Positions 26,550-36,434 of a DNA stretch of 64,000 nt are shown here, one piece after another. The stretch is taken from assembly GCA_951813605.1 (NCBI GenBank), contig OX638379.1:5778062-5842061 (forward strand). The letters run 5' to 3'. The DNA is from an uncultured Bryobacterales bacterium (lineage in GTDB: Bacteria > Acidobacteriota > Terriglobia > Bryobacterales > UBA6623). Within the stretch, counting starts at the first letter, position 1; every line of letters starts with the position of its first letter. The position numbers and the translations under genes are program-made. A model generated the notes under the pieces. It made no database searches and was not told the DNA's origin. It worked only from the letters and a program-made list of their open reading frames with translations.

Positions 26550-28100
26550 GTGCCGCTTCGCGCAGCGCTATTATCCCTGATCGCGACGGCCGTCGCGGGC
26601 GCCGCAGGTTCGCAGGCTGGCAGCAAGCCCAACATCGTCCTGATCCTGGCGGACGATCTCAGCTACCGTGACTTGAGCATCTGGGGCCAGGACCGTTTTT
26701 ACACGCCGAACCTCGACCGTCTAGCGAGGGAAGGGGTTCGATTCACCCAGGCATACGCTGGTGCGCAGGTGTGCGCCCCGTCGCGCGCCACTCTGATGAC
26801 GGGCCTGCATACGGGACACGCCTCGATCCGGGGCAACCAGAGCGCCCGCGGACAAGACCACCTCGCGGACGCGGATGTCACGATTGCGGAGATTTTGAAG
26901 CGGGAGGGCTATGCAACCGGCTTTTTTGGCAAGTGGGGCATTGGCCTGCCGGGAACGCCCGGCACCCCGGAGAAACAGGGCTTCGACGAAGCGTTCGGAT
27001 TCTACGACCAGCGTCGCGCGCACACCTTCTTTCCCGAATACCTTTACCGCAACGGCCGCCGGATCCACTACAAAGGGAATGCCGGCTTCGACATGGAGCA
27101 CATTTACCTAGACAATCAGACGCCCGCCGCCGAGCGGGATACCGCGGACCATTACGACGGGGAGGGACGGTTTCAGCCGCCCGGGGTGGCCGACGCGTCG
27201 CGGGCTGTCTATTCGGAGGCCGTTGTGGAGGAGGCGGCGCTCGAATTCGTTCGCAGCAACCGGGACCAGCCGTTCTTCCTATACTTCGCCACGCAACTTC
27301 CGCACGGGCCGCTTGTCATCGACCGCATGGGATCGGCATTCAACCGCCCGGGCTTCCCGACCAGCGCGCATATGGAATGGGCGGCGATGGTTCTGCGAAT
27401 CGACGAATTCGCGGGCAAGCTGGTCGGCCTGCTCAAGGAGCTGGGCGTCCGGGACCGGACCCTGGTGGCGTTCGCGTCCGACAACGGCTATTCGATGTGC
27501 GGGTATTTCGCCCGCGGGAATCGTGCGGCTGGGTGGCCGGACGACCCGTTCTTCCGCAACAAGGGTCCTTTCCGAGGCGGTAAGACCTCCGTCCAGGAGG
27601 GAGGGATCCGCATTCCTTTCCTTGTCAACTGGCCGTCGTCGTTGAGTCCGGGAGTCTCCAGCGCGCCGGTTTGGCTGATCGACCTCCTGCCGACGTTCGC
27701 CGAGCTGGCCGGGGCGCCGCCCGAGCCAACAGCAGACGGCCATAGCTTGCTGCCGATCATGACCGGCGATTCCGGCCAGTTTCCAACCGACAGGCCGTTG
27801 TACTGGGAGAACGCTCGCGAGCAGGCAGTCAGGAAAGGACCTTGGAAGGCCTTCCGGCCGGCTCCGGACGCGCCGATGGAACTTTTCCTGATCGAGGAGG
27901 ACATCGCCTCCGAGCGCGATCTGGCGAATCGCTACCCGGACGTCGTGTCCGCGATGGAGCGGATCATGTCACGCGAGCACGTGGACCATCCTTGGTATTG
28001 GAATCCGCGTGAAACTAGGGACGAGTTCGATAAGAAGCGCGCACTCGCGGCCAAGCTGGGGCAACTGCAAGTGAGCAGGCGCGGCAACGCCGGGCCCTGA
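26550..28100 (+). CDS. type I sulfatase (arylsulfatase family), exported
   Basis: The 516-aa enzyme hydrolyses sulfate esters, probably on polysaccharide or lipid. A signal peptide (LRAALLSLIATAVAGAAGSQA) precedes the N-terminal NIVLILADDLSYRDLSIWG (calcium Asp pair). The catalytic motif is CAPSRATLMTG near residue 80: the Cys is converted to formylglycine by a separate enzyme not seen here. FGKWGIG and ASDNGYS carry further active-site residues. GTG 26550 lies 9 nt after TATCCT. Its 3' end meets a truncated receptor pseudogene on the other strand. Confidence 0.92.
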   Translation: MPLRAALLSLIATAVAGAAGSQAGSKPNIVLILADDLSYRDLSIWGQDRFYTPNLDRLAREGVRFTQAYAGAQVCAPSRATLMTGLHTGHASIRGNQSARGQDHLADADVTIAEILKREGYATGFFGKWGIGLPGTPGTPEKQGFDEAFGFYDQRRAHTFFPEYLYRNGRRIHYKGNAGFDMEHIYLDNQTPAAERDTADHYDGEGRFQPPGVADASRAVYSEAVVEEAALEFVRSNRDQPFFLYFATQLPHGPLVIDRMGSAFNRPGFPTSAHMEWAAMVLRIDEFAGKLVGLLKELGVRDRTLVAFASDNGYSMCGYFARGNRAAGWPDDPFFRNKGPFRGGKTSVQEGGIRIPFLVNWPSSLSPGVSSAPVWLIDLLPTFAELAGAPPEPTADGHSLLPIMTGDSGQFPTDRPLYWENAREQAVRKGPWKAFRPAPDAPMELFLIEEDIASERDLANRYPDVVSAMERIMSREHVDHPWYWNPRETRDEFDKKRALAAKLGQLQVSRRGNAGP

Positions 28101-30235
28101 GAATTGGCTCGACCGACGGCTACACGATGGTGATTCAGATCTATGCCGGCCGCGAGGAACTGTCGATACACGGTTGGCTGCCGCGTGGGCAGCAAGACAG
28201 GCAAGTTGAACGGCGGATCTCGGAACGCCTTGGTCGCTGCATTGAAGAACACGGGCGGCGTGACGGCGTGAAAAACGCCGAAACTGCCCCGCACAACCAG
28301 TTGCCGGGACAGCCCCTGCGGGGCGTAAGCGAAGCCGAGGCGCGGCATCCACTGGCTCAGGTCATCGGGAAGGTAAGCAGGGTCAACTTGACCGAACGGG
28401 AAACGTGCTCGCTGAACGCGCTCCCGGAGCAACTCGTTGTCGACCTCGGGCAATTGGTTAAACTGGCCGGCCCACCGAAAGCCCAAGTCGACCGTGAGTG
28501 CCGGCGCGACCCGCCACGAGTCCTGCAAGTACAACGCCGCGTGCCCCAGCCTTTGCTGCCCGAGCGTGTTGCCCATCTCGAGCATGAATATCCCCGGCGC
28601 GTCGAAGCGGTTGGCGATCCTGCCCCCAGGCGTCAGGATGTCCAGGATCTCGTCGGGCGAGGAACTGAACGTAACAAAGCTCCCGAACTGCGTGTATCCG
28701 AATCTGTCGTCAATCCAGATCCGGTCAGCCTCGCCGCCAATCTTGATGTCATGCGACCCGGCGTGCAGCATCAGGCTGTTCTTGAGCATCGGCCGGATAT
28801 CGGACTGCGTCGTCGGAAGGAACGCGGATGTGCCGAATTCTCCGACCAGCGTGGACACCAAAGGGCGCTTGGAATTTGGGTCGCGCGGCCGCGTGCTCGC
28901 GCGTGACAGTGAAACGCAATTGATTCACGGCATTCGGGGCGAGCAAGCGAGCCAGCTAGTTAGCTGCGTGGTGAGAAAGTGGACCGAGTCTCGCTCGGCG
29001 CCGTTGCTGCTGAGGGCGGACGTGGTCCTAGGCCGAGTTGGGTCGCCTATGGAAACGGCATTCCGCGCCACGGCGTTGCTGAAGTTGTAGCGAGCCATCA
29101 CCTTCCCGTCACCGGCAAATTGGTAGGCGAAACGGGGCGTGACTGCCCACGCGTCGTTGGTCGAGTCGAAGGCGCCCTCCGAGCTCATGTAGTAGTCACA
29201 CGCTTCCGCTCCTCGCTCGCGGTCGGCGAACGCCAGCGACAGAAACTCGACGTAACGGGGACTCACGCTCGCTTGCCGCTCGAGCGCGAAAAACCAAAAC
29301 GCCTTGTCTTTCCGCAAGGGACCGCCCGCAGAGCCGCCGAATTGCTGGAGGTTCTCGAGCACTCTCGCCTCGAACGGATCGGCGAGGCCCAGCCGGGGAT
29401 GGCGGATCTGGTAGAAGGTGTCCCCGTGCAAGTCGTTGCCCCCGGTCTTGGTCGAGACATTGACAACTCCCGAAACCGTGCGACCGTATTCCGCCGTGAA
29501 TCCGGAGGTGACCGCTTGGAATTCCTGCACAGCGCTTTGCGGCAGCGTGATCACCTACCGGGCACGCTCTCCGCCTTGAATCCCGCCGAAGAAAGACTGG
29601 CTATAGTCCGCTCCATCGACCATCACGTTTGCGTAAATCCCTCGCGGGGCGCCAAATGAAAGGTGACCCGTGAAACGAGATGCTTGTACGGTCGGAGTCA
29701 GCAGGGCGAAGCCGTGGAACCGCCGCCCGTTGATAGGGAGTTCGTTGAATGTGCGGCTGGCTACGATGTTGCTGGATGCGGGCAACGTCGCGTCTAGCGC
29801 GGATGCGCTGACATTGACCGAGAAGAAGCCTTCTTCCAGAGCCAGCCGAAGATCGACTTGCGCCGTGCTGCCGACGCTCACCACAACGCCGTATGCGGTG
29901 CCCTGCGCGAAGTCAGCGCTCGACGCGATGACCCAATATGTGCCGGGATCCAAAGAACCCGCCCGAAACCAACCTGCCCCGTCGCAACTTACCGTGCGCT
30001 CGAAGCCGCTTCCAACTCGCGTTCCGGTCACCGTCGCGCCCGGAATGACAGCTCCGTCCGGACCTGTCACGGCGCCTACGATGCGCCCGAGGTTCGCGTC
30101 GAATTGCGCTCGTAGCCTCTCGTGGAAACCGCTTGGCGCGGCAGCCGCAACCAATGCCAGCGGCACGAATAGCGCACGGCGGCAGCGGACCCGACCAGCG
30201 AAGACGGCGTTATCGCAAGCGAGTGGCGCCTGCAC
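28101..30235 (-). pseudogene. decayed Oar-like TonB-dependent receptor
   Basis: Pieces in one reading line add up to a receptor: a carboxypeptidase-regulatory domain (GRIVGAVTGPDGAVIPGATVTG), a plug (NELPINGRRFHGFALLTPTV), EYGRTVSGVVNVSTKTGGNDLHG, then barrel segments (HAALYLQDSWRVAPALTVDLG; WMPRLGFAYAPQGLSRQLVVRGSFG). Damage: an in-frame TAG at 29555-29557 between GGERAR and VITLPQSAVQEFQ; a frame change before 28925, where TGA ends the frame, and a second one near 28870 that restores it (LAPNAVNQLRFTVTREHA lies in the shifted frame); and loss of the C-terminal third, where the frame runs into the antisense of the sulfatase. No aromatic C-terminal strand remains. It is a non-functional remnant; sequencing error could explain one lesion, not all. 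Confidence 0.8.
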
Positions 30236-30337
30236 ACTCGCATCTTAGAAACGGCCAGGTACATTCTATCTGCGCTGCCCGGCCCTCTCCTTTGCGCCGC
30301 CAAAGGCTATAGGCGAGCGGCTGCTATGATCGCGAGC

Positions 30338-31657
30338 ATGGAGACCGGAAGGCCTCCGCAACTCGCTATCGTCGGACGGCAGAACGTAGGTAAGTCGACC
30401 CTCTTCAACCGGATTACCGCCTCCCGCAGATCAATCGTCGGCAACTACCCGGGCATGACCCGAGACCGGATTCGGATGCCCGCGAAGTGGAAGGGCAGGC
30501 CTTTCGAGCTGACCGACACGGGAGGCATGATATTCCGTCCCAAGGGGGGCATGTCCGTGCTGGTCGGCGAGCAGGTGCTAGCGGCCATCGAGTCGGCGGA
30601 TCATGTGATATTCGTCGTCGACGGCCGGAGCGAGCTCACGCCCACGGATCGCGAGATGGCCGGGCTGCTGCACCGCAGCGGACGGACCGTCAGCTTGGCT
30701 GTCAACAAGTGCGATGCGCCCTCGCTTGATTCGCTCTCGGCAGGATTCAGCGAGCTGGGGTTCGGATCTGTCTTCGGAATCTCAGCCGAGCACGGGCGCG
30801 GCATCCACAGGCTGCTCAACGATGCCACGAAGGGCTTTCCTGCGCGAGGGGCCGGGGACGAGGCGGAAGTACGACCGATCCGCGTGGCCATCCTTGGCCG
30901 ACCGAACGTCGGCAAGTCGACTCTGCTGAACAAAGTCACCGGCAGGGAGTTCGCGATCGTCTCAACAATGCCTGGAACAACACGTGACGCCGTCGACGCC
31001 GTCGTCCACCACCGCGGTCGGGCATTTGTCTTCGTCGACACAGCTGGAATCCGCCGCAAGGGCAAGACACGCGAAATGGCGGAGAAGCTGAGCGTTGTAA
31101 TGGCTCAACGCCACCTGCGGATGGCTGACGTGGCCCTTCTGCTAGTGGACCCGCAGGAAGGCGTGACCGCTCAGGACACGCATATAGCAGGCTACGCCCA
31201 CGAGGCAGGCAAGGCGTGCATCGTTGTCGCGAACAAGTGGGATCTCGACGAGCAGGGCCCGGCGGCTTTCCGGAGGCACGTGCGCCGAAAGCTCAAGATG
31301 CTCAAGTACGCTCCTGTGGCGTTCGTATCCGCTCTCACCGGAGAGCGAGTCGGCAGCCTGCTCCCGTTGATCAAGAAGGCTTTCGGCGCCTCCAGAAGGC
31401 GGATCCCGACGGCGGAGCTGAACCGGTTCCTCGCGGAGGTCGACATGGAACGTGTGACCGTCCCGGGCCGCCGTAAGCCCAAGCTCTCTTACGTGACGCA
31501 GGTGGGGGTCGCACCGCCTACGTTTCTGTTCTTCAGCAGCCGCAAGGGCCCGTTCCATTTCGGGCTGGAACGGTACCTCATCAACCAGCTCCGAGCGCGC
31601 TTTAGCTTCGAAGGAACACCGATCGTCGTGCGGTCACGCGCTCGTCGACGCCACTAA
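30338..31657 (+). CDS. der: ribosome-assembly GTPase Der (EngA)
   Basis: The 439-aa protein has two GTPase domains in tandem, unique to Der. Domain 1: GRQNVGKSTLF, DTGGM, NKCD; domain 2: GRPNVGKSTLL, DTAGIRRKGK, NKWD. A KH-like domain follows from about residue 355 (RIPTAELNRFL; KLSYVTQVGVAPPTFLFF). It helps build the 50S subunit. TATGAT (30325-30330) ends 7 nt before the ATG at 30338, which supports this start over the one at 30326, lying inside the box. Confidence 0.96.
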   Translation: METGRPPQLAIVGRQNVGKSTLFNRITASRRSIVGNYPGMTRDRIRMPAKWKGRPFELTDTGGMIFRPKGGMSVLVGEQVLAAIESADHVIFVVDGRSELTPTDREMAGLLHRSGRTVSLAVNKCDAPSLDSLSAGFSELGFGSVFGISAEHGRGIHRLLNDATKGFPARGAGDEAEVRPIRVAILGRPNVGKSTLLNKVTGREFAIVSTMPGTTRDAVDAVVHHRGRAFVFVDTAGIRRKGKTREMAEKLSVVMAQRHLRMADVALLLVDPQEGVTAQDTHIAGYAHEAGKACIVVANKWDLDEQGPAAFRRHVRRKLKMLKYAPVAFVSALTGERVGSLLPLIKKAFGASRRRIPTAELNRFLAEVDMERVTVPGRRKPKLSYVTQVGVAPPTFLFFSSRKGPFHFGLERYLINQLRARFSFEGTPIVVRSRARRRH

Positions 31658-31837
31658 TGGCACCGCTGGGCCGATGGGTGCCCAGACGTCGCGAGTCGCA
31701 CCCCTCAACGGGTCGACACCCCACGCCGTCGCCTCTCTCGATTACCGACGCTTTGCGGAACGCGGATTGCTAGGCAAGACCGCCCGCATCCGATCAAGTT
31801 GTCGCGAGCATACGCCGGCTCGACGGCGCGAAGGCGC

Positions 31838-32344
31838 TCAGGAAGCCTTTTCGATCCCCCTGGGACGGGCATTCGCGCTAGTTGCCTCGCTCCGCACCGG
31901 CTTCGGCAACCCGGCAGGAGCGTCCAATTGGCGAATCAGGTCCGAAATGCACAGCGCGACGATCGGCCGATACGAGTCCCGCACGACATTGACTATGCCG
32001 TAAGCGGAGTTCTTCAAGTAGACCTTCCGTCCGTCCGTCAGCAAGTAAACGTCCGCGCCGTGGCCATGCATGGCGATGTAGTCGGCACCGTTTTGCTCCT
32101 CAAGCTTCTTCAGCACCCCACGAGTCTTCTGCAGGGACATGCCCTTCCTCCGGAGACCGATGATCAGCGAGACCTGGAGCACCTCAAACCGGCTGTATAG
32201 CCGACGATGGCTGCGCTGCACCGGCGTTACGACGCCCTGCTCGTCCCACCACTGCAATTGCCGCAGGCTGACGCCAGTAAGTCTGGCTACGTCTTGGCTG
32301 CTGAAAACCCTTTGTGGCTCTAGATGCTCTGCTCGGCCAATCAC
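31838..32344 (-). CDS. MerR-type transcriptional regulator
   Basis: GTG 32344 gives a 168-aa protein. The N-terminus is a winged-helix MerR domain: FSSQDVARLTGVSLRQLQWWDEQGVVTP-V-RSHRRLYSRFEVL, residues 13-52. A coiled helix follows (MSLQKTRGVLKKLEEQ). The C-terminal part (DVYLLTDGRKVYLKNSAYGIVNVVRDSYRPIVALCISDLIRQL) matches no metal-binding pattern I know and lacks the cysteines of metal sensors. A GGGAG lies about 10 nt upstream of the start. Target genes are unknown; thiS is the only co-oriented neighbour. A longer start is possible but adds sequence unlike the family. Confidence 0.75.
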   Translation of the reverse strand: MIGRAEHLEPQRVFSSQDVARLTGVSLRQLQWWDEQGVVTPVQRSHRRLYSRFEVLQVSLIIGLRRKGMSLQKTRGVLKKLEEQNGADYIAMHGHGADVYLLTDGRKVYLKNSAYGIVNVVRDSYRPIVALCISDLIRQLDAPAGLPKPVRSEATSANARPRGIEKAS

Positions 32345-32438
32345 TTTAATTATCGCTCCCTGCCATCCCGTCGACTGCGCGCTGCACCAAGCATAACAAT
32401 CCAACGCCGCTTGGCCTGCTCTTCGCGTCGCGTGTTCT

Positions 32439-32678
32439 CTAGCCCCCGCCGACAAAATGCACGATTTCGATCCTGTCGCCGGCAGATACCAATGTGCTCG
32501 GCCACTTCGGTCGCGCCACGATTCCCAGATTTCGCTCGATAGCAACGGCGTGCTCGTCCAATGCAAGCCCCCGAATCAAGTCCCGCAACGTGGTAGCGGT
32601 TGGGACTTTTCGCGGCTCGCCATTGAGCGTAATCGATACTTGAACCGCGACACCCGGCGGGCTCGGCGCACAAGGCAT
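32439..32678 (-). CDS. thiS: ThiS-like sulfur carrier protein
   Basis: The 79-aa product has the beta-grasp ubiquitin-like pattern of ThiS: VSITLNGEPRKVPTATTLRDLIRGLAL, then VAIERNLGIVARPKWPSTLVSAGDRIEIVHFVGGG. The C-terminal Gly-Gly is where sulfur is loaded for thiazole synthesis in thiamine production; one extra Gly follows. No thiG, thiF or thiE lies nearby, so its partner enzymes are elsewhere. TATAAT (32685-32690 on the minus strand) ends 6 nt before the ATG, so the message may be leaderless. MoaD-type proteins are similar, but size and motif favour ThiS. Confidence 0.8.
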   Translation of the reverse strand: MPCAPSPPGVAVQVSITLNGEPRKVPTATTLRDLIRGLALDEHAVAIERNLGIVARPKWPSTLVSAGDRIEIVHFVGGG

Positions 32679-32690
32679 CCTGCCATTATA

Positions 32691-33042
32691 CGCACCTGGC
32701 ATTGCAACTCCGAGTCACCCCGCCCGCTCGAATTCGACCGAGGCGCCGCTCCGCCGGATCGAACTTGCGCCGAGTCGAGCTCTGAGCGAAATCGGTACAA
32801 TAGGGTTGGCCGTCGGGGTCCGCTCCGGCGAGGCGCCTCGCGACGGCAGCGTGTCTTCCTATCGACCTGGAACGCCGCACTCCCCACCGCCCCGTCCCGG
32901 GTACACAGCAGGTGTCGCGGGGAGGATACTGCGAGGTACCGGCGAGAAAGGCGTCCGGCGCGCGACCAGGCGAGGGGCGAGCACGAAAAAATTGGGCAGG
33001 CTGGCTATAAAGCCGGCCAGGGTTTTCGGACAAGAGGAGTAA
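32691..33042. promoter_or_regulatory. intergenic, leader of nqr operon
   Basis: This gap divides thiS (minus) from nqrA (plus). GGCTGGC-TATAAA-GCCGGCC at 32999-33018 is a 7-bp stem (one G-T pair) with a 6-nt loop, about 24 nt before nqrA. An AGGAG ribosome site at 33035-33039 precedes the ATG. No named riboswitch fold was seen. TACAAT at 32796-32801 is a weak promoter candidate without a good -35. Confidence 0.4.
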
Positions 33043-34416
33043 ATGGGGGTCCACAGGGTTCGCAAGGGATTGGACTTGCCAGTGCAGGGCCAGCCAGTGC
33101 AAGAGATCGACCGGGCGTCGGTACCTGGACATGTCGCGCTCGTGGCGGACGACTACGTCGGCATGAAACCGACAATGCTGGTAGCGGTCGGTGACGCCGT
33201 GCGCCGCGGCCAAGCTCTATTCGAAGACAAGAAGACTCCCGGAGTGCTTTACACCGCGCCCGCCGGAGGCACGATTACGCAAATCAACCGCGGGGAACGG
33301 CGCGCCCTGCAATCCGTTGTCCTGCGCCTCGACACCACGGAGCTCGCGGGCGGCGATGACTCCGTCGCCTTCGAATCTTTCACCTCACTCCATCCTTCGG
33401 AACTCAGCGTCGCGCAGGCGCGTGGCTTGCTGGTGGAGTCCGGCCTCTGGACGGCGCTACGGGCCCGGCCCTTTGGCCGCGTGCCGGCGATCGGCGCCAA
33501 GCCCCACTCTCTGTTTGTCACCGCAGCCGATACGAATCCGCTAGCCCCTTCGGTCGATGTCGTGATGCGCGGGAACGAGGAGCACTTCGCACGCGGCGTC
33601 GCGGCATTGAGCAAGGCAGCGGACGGAGCACCGGTGTACATCTGCAAGACTCGAGGCAGCGCCGTCGCCGCGCCCCCGGGGCCGGATGTTCGCTTGGAAG
33701 AATTTCAAGGGCCGCACCCGAGCGGAACGCCGGGGCTCCACATACACGTGCTGGATCCTGTTGACCGGGAAAAGCAAGCGTGGCATGTCGACTACCAAGA
33801 CGCGATCGCAATCGGGAGCCTGTTCGTGTCGGGCAATCTGTATGTCGACCGGGTCATATCACTGGCCGGCCCTGCCGCGCGCCGCCCGCGGCTGCTCCGA
33901 ACGCGCCTGGGAGCCTCCACGGAAGCGCTGACCGCCCGTGAACTACACGAGGGCGCGACCCGCATCATCTCCGGCTCGGTGCTTTCAGGCCGCAGGGCGG
34001 AAGGCACTGTGTTCGGCTACCTAGGCCGATACCATTCCCAGATCAGCGCGCTGCGCGAGGACGAGCGCCGACGGTTACTCGGGTGGCTGGCCCCCGGCTC
34101 TAGCACCTTCTCGGTTTTGCGCGTGTTCCTCGGCAAGTGGCTCCCGGGCCGAAAGTACTCCTTCACGACCACGACAAACGGCTCCGTGCGAGCGATGGTC
34201 CCGGTCGGCGTGTACGAGCGGGTCATGCCCATGGACATCCTGCCTGCGCCGCTGCTCCGCTCCCTGCTCATAGCCAATCCGGAACGTGCCGAGGAGCTGG
34301 GGGCTTTGGAGCTCATCGAAGAAGACCTGGCACTTTGCTCATTCGTCTCCCCTGAAAAGGCAGAGTACGGCGCCTTGCTGCGGACAGTGCTTTCGACGCT
34401 CGAGAAGGAAGGCTAG
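33043..34416 (+). CDS. nqrA: Na+-translocating NADH:quinone reductase subunit A
   Basis: The 457-aa NqrA is the peripheral, cytoplasmic-side subunit of the sodium pump, contributing to the quinone site. The N-terminal motif RKGLDLPVQGQP and VGMKPTMLVAVGDAVRRGQALFEDKKTPGVLYTAPAGG are family-defining; DYQDAIAIGSLF and LLGWLAPGSSTFSVLRVFLGKWLPG follow. Length is normal. AGGAG sits 3 nt before the ATG region. First gene of an eight-gene run; nqrB starts 37 nt later. Confidence 0.95.
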   Translation: MGVHRVRKGLDLPVQGQPVQEIDRASVPGHVALVADDYVGMKPTMLVAVGDAVRRGQALFEDKKTPGVLYTAPAGGTITQINRGERRALQSVVLRLDTTELAGGDDSVAFESFTSLHPSELSVAQARGLLVESGLWTALRARPFGRVPAIGAKPHSLFVTAADTNPLAPSVDVVMRGNEEHFARGVAALSKAADGAPVYICKTRGSAVAAPPGPDVRLEEFQGPHPSGTPGLHIHVLDPVDREKQAWHVDYQDAIAIGSLFVSGNLYVDRVISLAGPAARRPRLLRTRLGASTEALTARELHEGATRIISGSVLSGRRAEGTVFGYLGRYHSQISALREDERRRLLGWLAPGSSTFSVLRVFLGKWLPGRKYSFTTTTNGSVRAMVPVGVYERVMPMDILPAPLLRSLLIANPERAEELGALELIEEDLALCSFVSPEKAEYGALLRTVLSTLEKEG

Positions 34417-34453
34417 CCGCTCGAAGAATCCGAACGGCACGATCGAAAGACTC

Positions 34454-35671
34454 ATGCGCGCGATCCTCGATTCCCTCGAGAAAAACTTCAAGGCCGGCGG
34501 GCGCCTAGAACGGCTCTATCCGCTTTACGAGGCCGTCGACACGTTCCTATACACGCCCGGATCGACGACTCGCGGTGCCTCGCACGTCCGGGACGGCATC
34601 GACTTGAAGCGAATGATGGTCACGGTCGTGATTTCCCTGCTGCCTTGCGTGGCAATGGCGCTCTACAACACCGGATACCAAGCCAATCTCGCAATTTCGC
34701 AGGGCGCGCAGCCTCTCGACAGCTGGCAGACTGCGCTGCTGCAATACCTCGGATTCGGTTCGTTCGACCCCTCCGACGTTCTAGGCTGCTTCGTTCACGG
34801 CGCGCTCTACTACCTGCCGGTCGTGCTGGTGACCTTCGTGGTGGGCGGCAACTGCGAGGCGTTGTTCGCGGTCGTGAGAAAGCACGAAATCAACGAGGGC
34901 TTCCTAGTAACCGGGATGCTTTTTCCGCTGGTGCTTCCTCCAACCATTCCACTCTGGCAGGTAGCCCTTGGCATCGCTTTCGGCGTGATTGTGGGCAAGG
35001 AGATCTTCGGCGGCACAGGCATGAACGTGTTCAATCCCGCCCTGATGTCGCGCGCGTTTCTTTTCTTCGCCTACCCCGCTCAAATCTCCGGCAATCAAGT
35101 CTGGATCGCAGCGGACACGAGCGTGGACGGCAGCAGCGGCGCGACCTGGCTCGCGGAAGCCGCTGTCACGGGGCCCGAGGCTCTTGCAGGGGGGAGCGTG
35201 ACTTGGATGGAGGCGTTTCTTGGGCTCCTGCCCGGTTCCATGGGGGAAACATCGACGCTTGCATGCCTGCTCGGCGCAATTATCCTAATAGGTACGGGGA
35301 TCGGTTCCTGGCGAATCATGGCCTCCGGTGCGGTCGGTTCCTATGTGATGGTGCAGATTCTGAATGCGGCGGGTTCGACGACAAATCCGTTGATGAATGT
35401 CTCGTTCGACTGGCACGCAGTGCTGGGTGGCTGGGCCTTCGGATTGGTTTTCATGGCTACCGATCCAGTCTCGGCCGCGCATACCAACAAGGGGCGTTAC
35501 GTATACGGCTTCTTCATTGGCATGCTGGCGATCCTGATTCGCGTGATCAATCCCGCCTTCCCGGAAGGCATGATGCTGGCGATCCTGTTCATGAATATGT
35601 TTGCGTCGCTCATCGACCACTTCGTGGTCCAGGCCAACGTCAAGCGAAGGAAGGCCCGCTATGCGTCATGA
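34454..35671 (+). CDS. nqrB: Na+-translocating NADH:quinone reductase subunit B
   Basis: NqrB, 405 aa, is the main membrane subunit and part of the sodium channel. The chosen start gives RAILDSLEKNFKAGGRLERLYPLYEAVDTFLYTPG, the typical N-terminus. About ten membrane spans are visible. DGSSGATWLAEAA holds the SGAT motif, whose Thr carries covalent FMN attached by ApbE. Family motifs also include GKEIFGGTGMNVFNPALMSRAFLFFAYP and VFMATDPVSAAHT. It overlaps nqrC by 11 nt. Confidence 0.95.
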   Translation: MRAILDSLEKNFKAGGRLERLYPLYEAVDTFLYTPGSTTRGASHVRDGIDLKRMMVTVVISLLPCVAMALYNTGYQANLAISQGAQPLDSWQTALLQYLGFGSFDPSDVLGCFVHGALYYLPVVLVTFVVGGNCEALFAVVRKHEINEGFLVTGMLFPLVLPPTIPLWQVALGIAFGVIVGKEIFGGTGMNVFNPALMSRAFLFFAYPAQISGNQVWIAADTSVDGSSGATWLAEAAVTGPEALAGGSVTWMEAFLGLLPGSMGETSTLACLLGAIILIGTGIGSWRIMASGAVGSYVMVQILNAAGSTTNPLMNVSFDWHAVLGGWAFGLVFMATDPVSAAHTNKGRYVYGFFIGMLAILIRVINPAFPEGMMLAILFMNMFASLIDHFVVQANVKRRKARYAS

Positions 35672-36434
35672 CGCCCTGTACACGATCCTGTTCTCGGGTG
35701 CGGTGTGCGTGGTCTGCGCGGTGCTTGTGTCGTCAGCCGCCGTGTCGCTCAAGGAAGACCAACTGCGGAACGCGGCTCTGGACAAGCAGCGAAACGTTCT
35801 GTTCGCCGCAGGCCTCGCCCAGCTCGGCGAACGCCTAGACACGGGGGAGACGCTGCGGCGGTTCGAGCGGGTTCGCCCGCTTGTCATTGACCTGGCAACA
35901 GGCGAACCGACCGACATCGATCCCGCGACGTTCGACCAAGCCAAAGCTGCGAAGGACCCGGAAACTAGCAGGATCGCTCCGGACAACCGCGCATCGGTGC
36001 AACGTCTGCCTCTCCACGCTTTGGTCTACGAAGTCCTGCAAGACGGCGAATTGTCCATGGCCGTCGTTCCGATCGAGGGTTACGGCCTTTGGTCGACGCT
36101 GTACGGCTTCCTCGCGGTCGGGGCGGACGGCAACAGCGTCAGGGGCATCACCTACTACCAGCACGGCGAGACGCCCGGCCTAGGCGGCGAGGTCGACAAT
36201 CCAAAGTGGAAGGCCCTCTGGCCCGGCCGCAAGATCTACGGCGATTCTGGCCGGCCCGCCATCCGGGTCGTCAAGGGTACCGCGGGCTCGCCCGAGGAGG
36301 CACCCTACGAAGTGGATGGCCTTACGGGCGCGACCATCACGAGCAACGGAATCACCGCGATGCTCGACTTCTGGCTGGGCGAGGAGGGATTCCAAAACTA
36401 CCTGCGAAAATTCCAGGAGGGGCCGGCCCAATGA
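35661..36434 (+). CDS. nqrC: Na+-translocating NADH:quinone reductase subunit C
   Basis: NqrC, 257 aa, has one N-terminal membrane helix (YTILFSGAVCVVCAVLVSSAAVSL) and a periplasmic FMN-binding domain. The flavinylation motif is GLTGATITSNGITAML near residue 225; Thr replaces the usual Ser at its first place, which ApbE tolerates in many homologues. GETPGLGGEVDNPKWKALWPG is conserved. It overlaps nqrB (11 nt) and nqrD (4 nt, ATGA), so translation is coupled. Confidence 0.94.
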   Translation: MRHDALYTILFSGAVCVVCAVLVSSAAVSLKEDQLRNAALDKQRNVLFAAGLAQLGERLDTGETLRRFERVRPLVIDLATGEPTDIDPATFDQAKAAKDPETSRIAPDNRASVQRLPLHALVYEVLQDGELSMAVVPIEGYGLWSTLYGFLAVGADGNSVRGITYYQHGETPGLGGEVDNPKWKALWPGRKIYGDSGRPAIRVVKGTAGSPEEAPYEVDGLTGATITSNGITAMLDFWLGEEGFQNYLRKFQEGPAQ

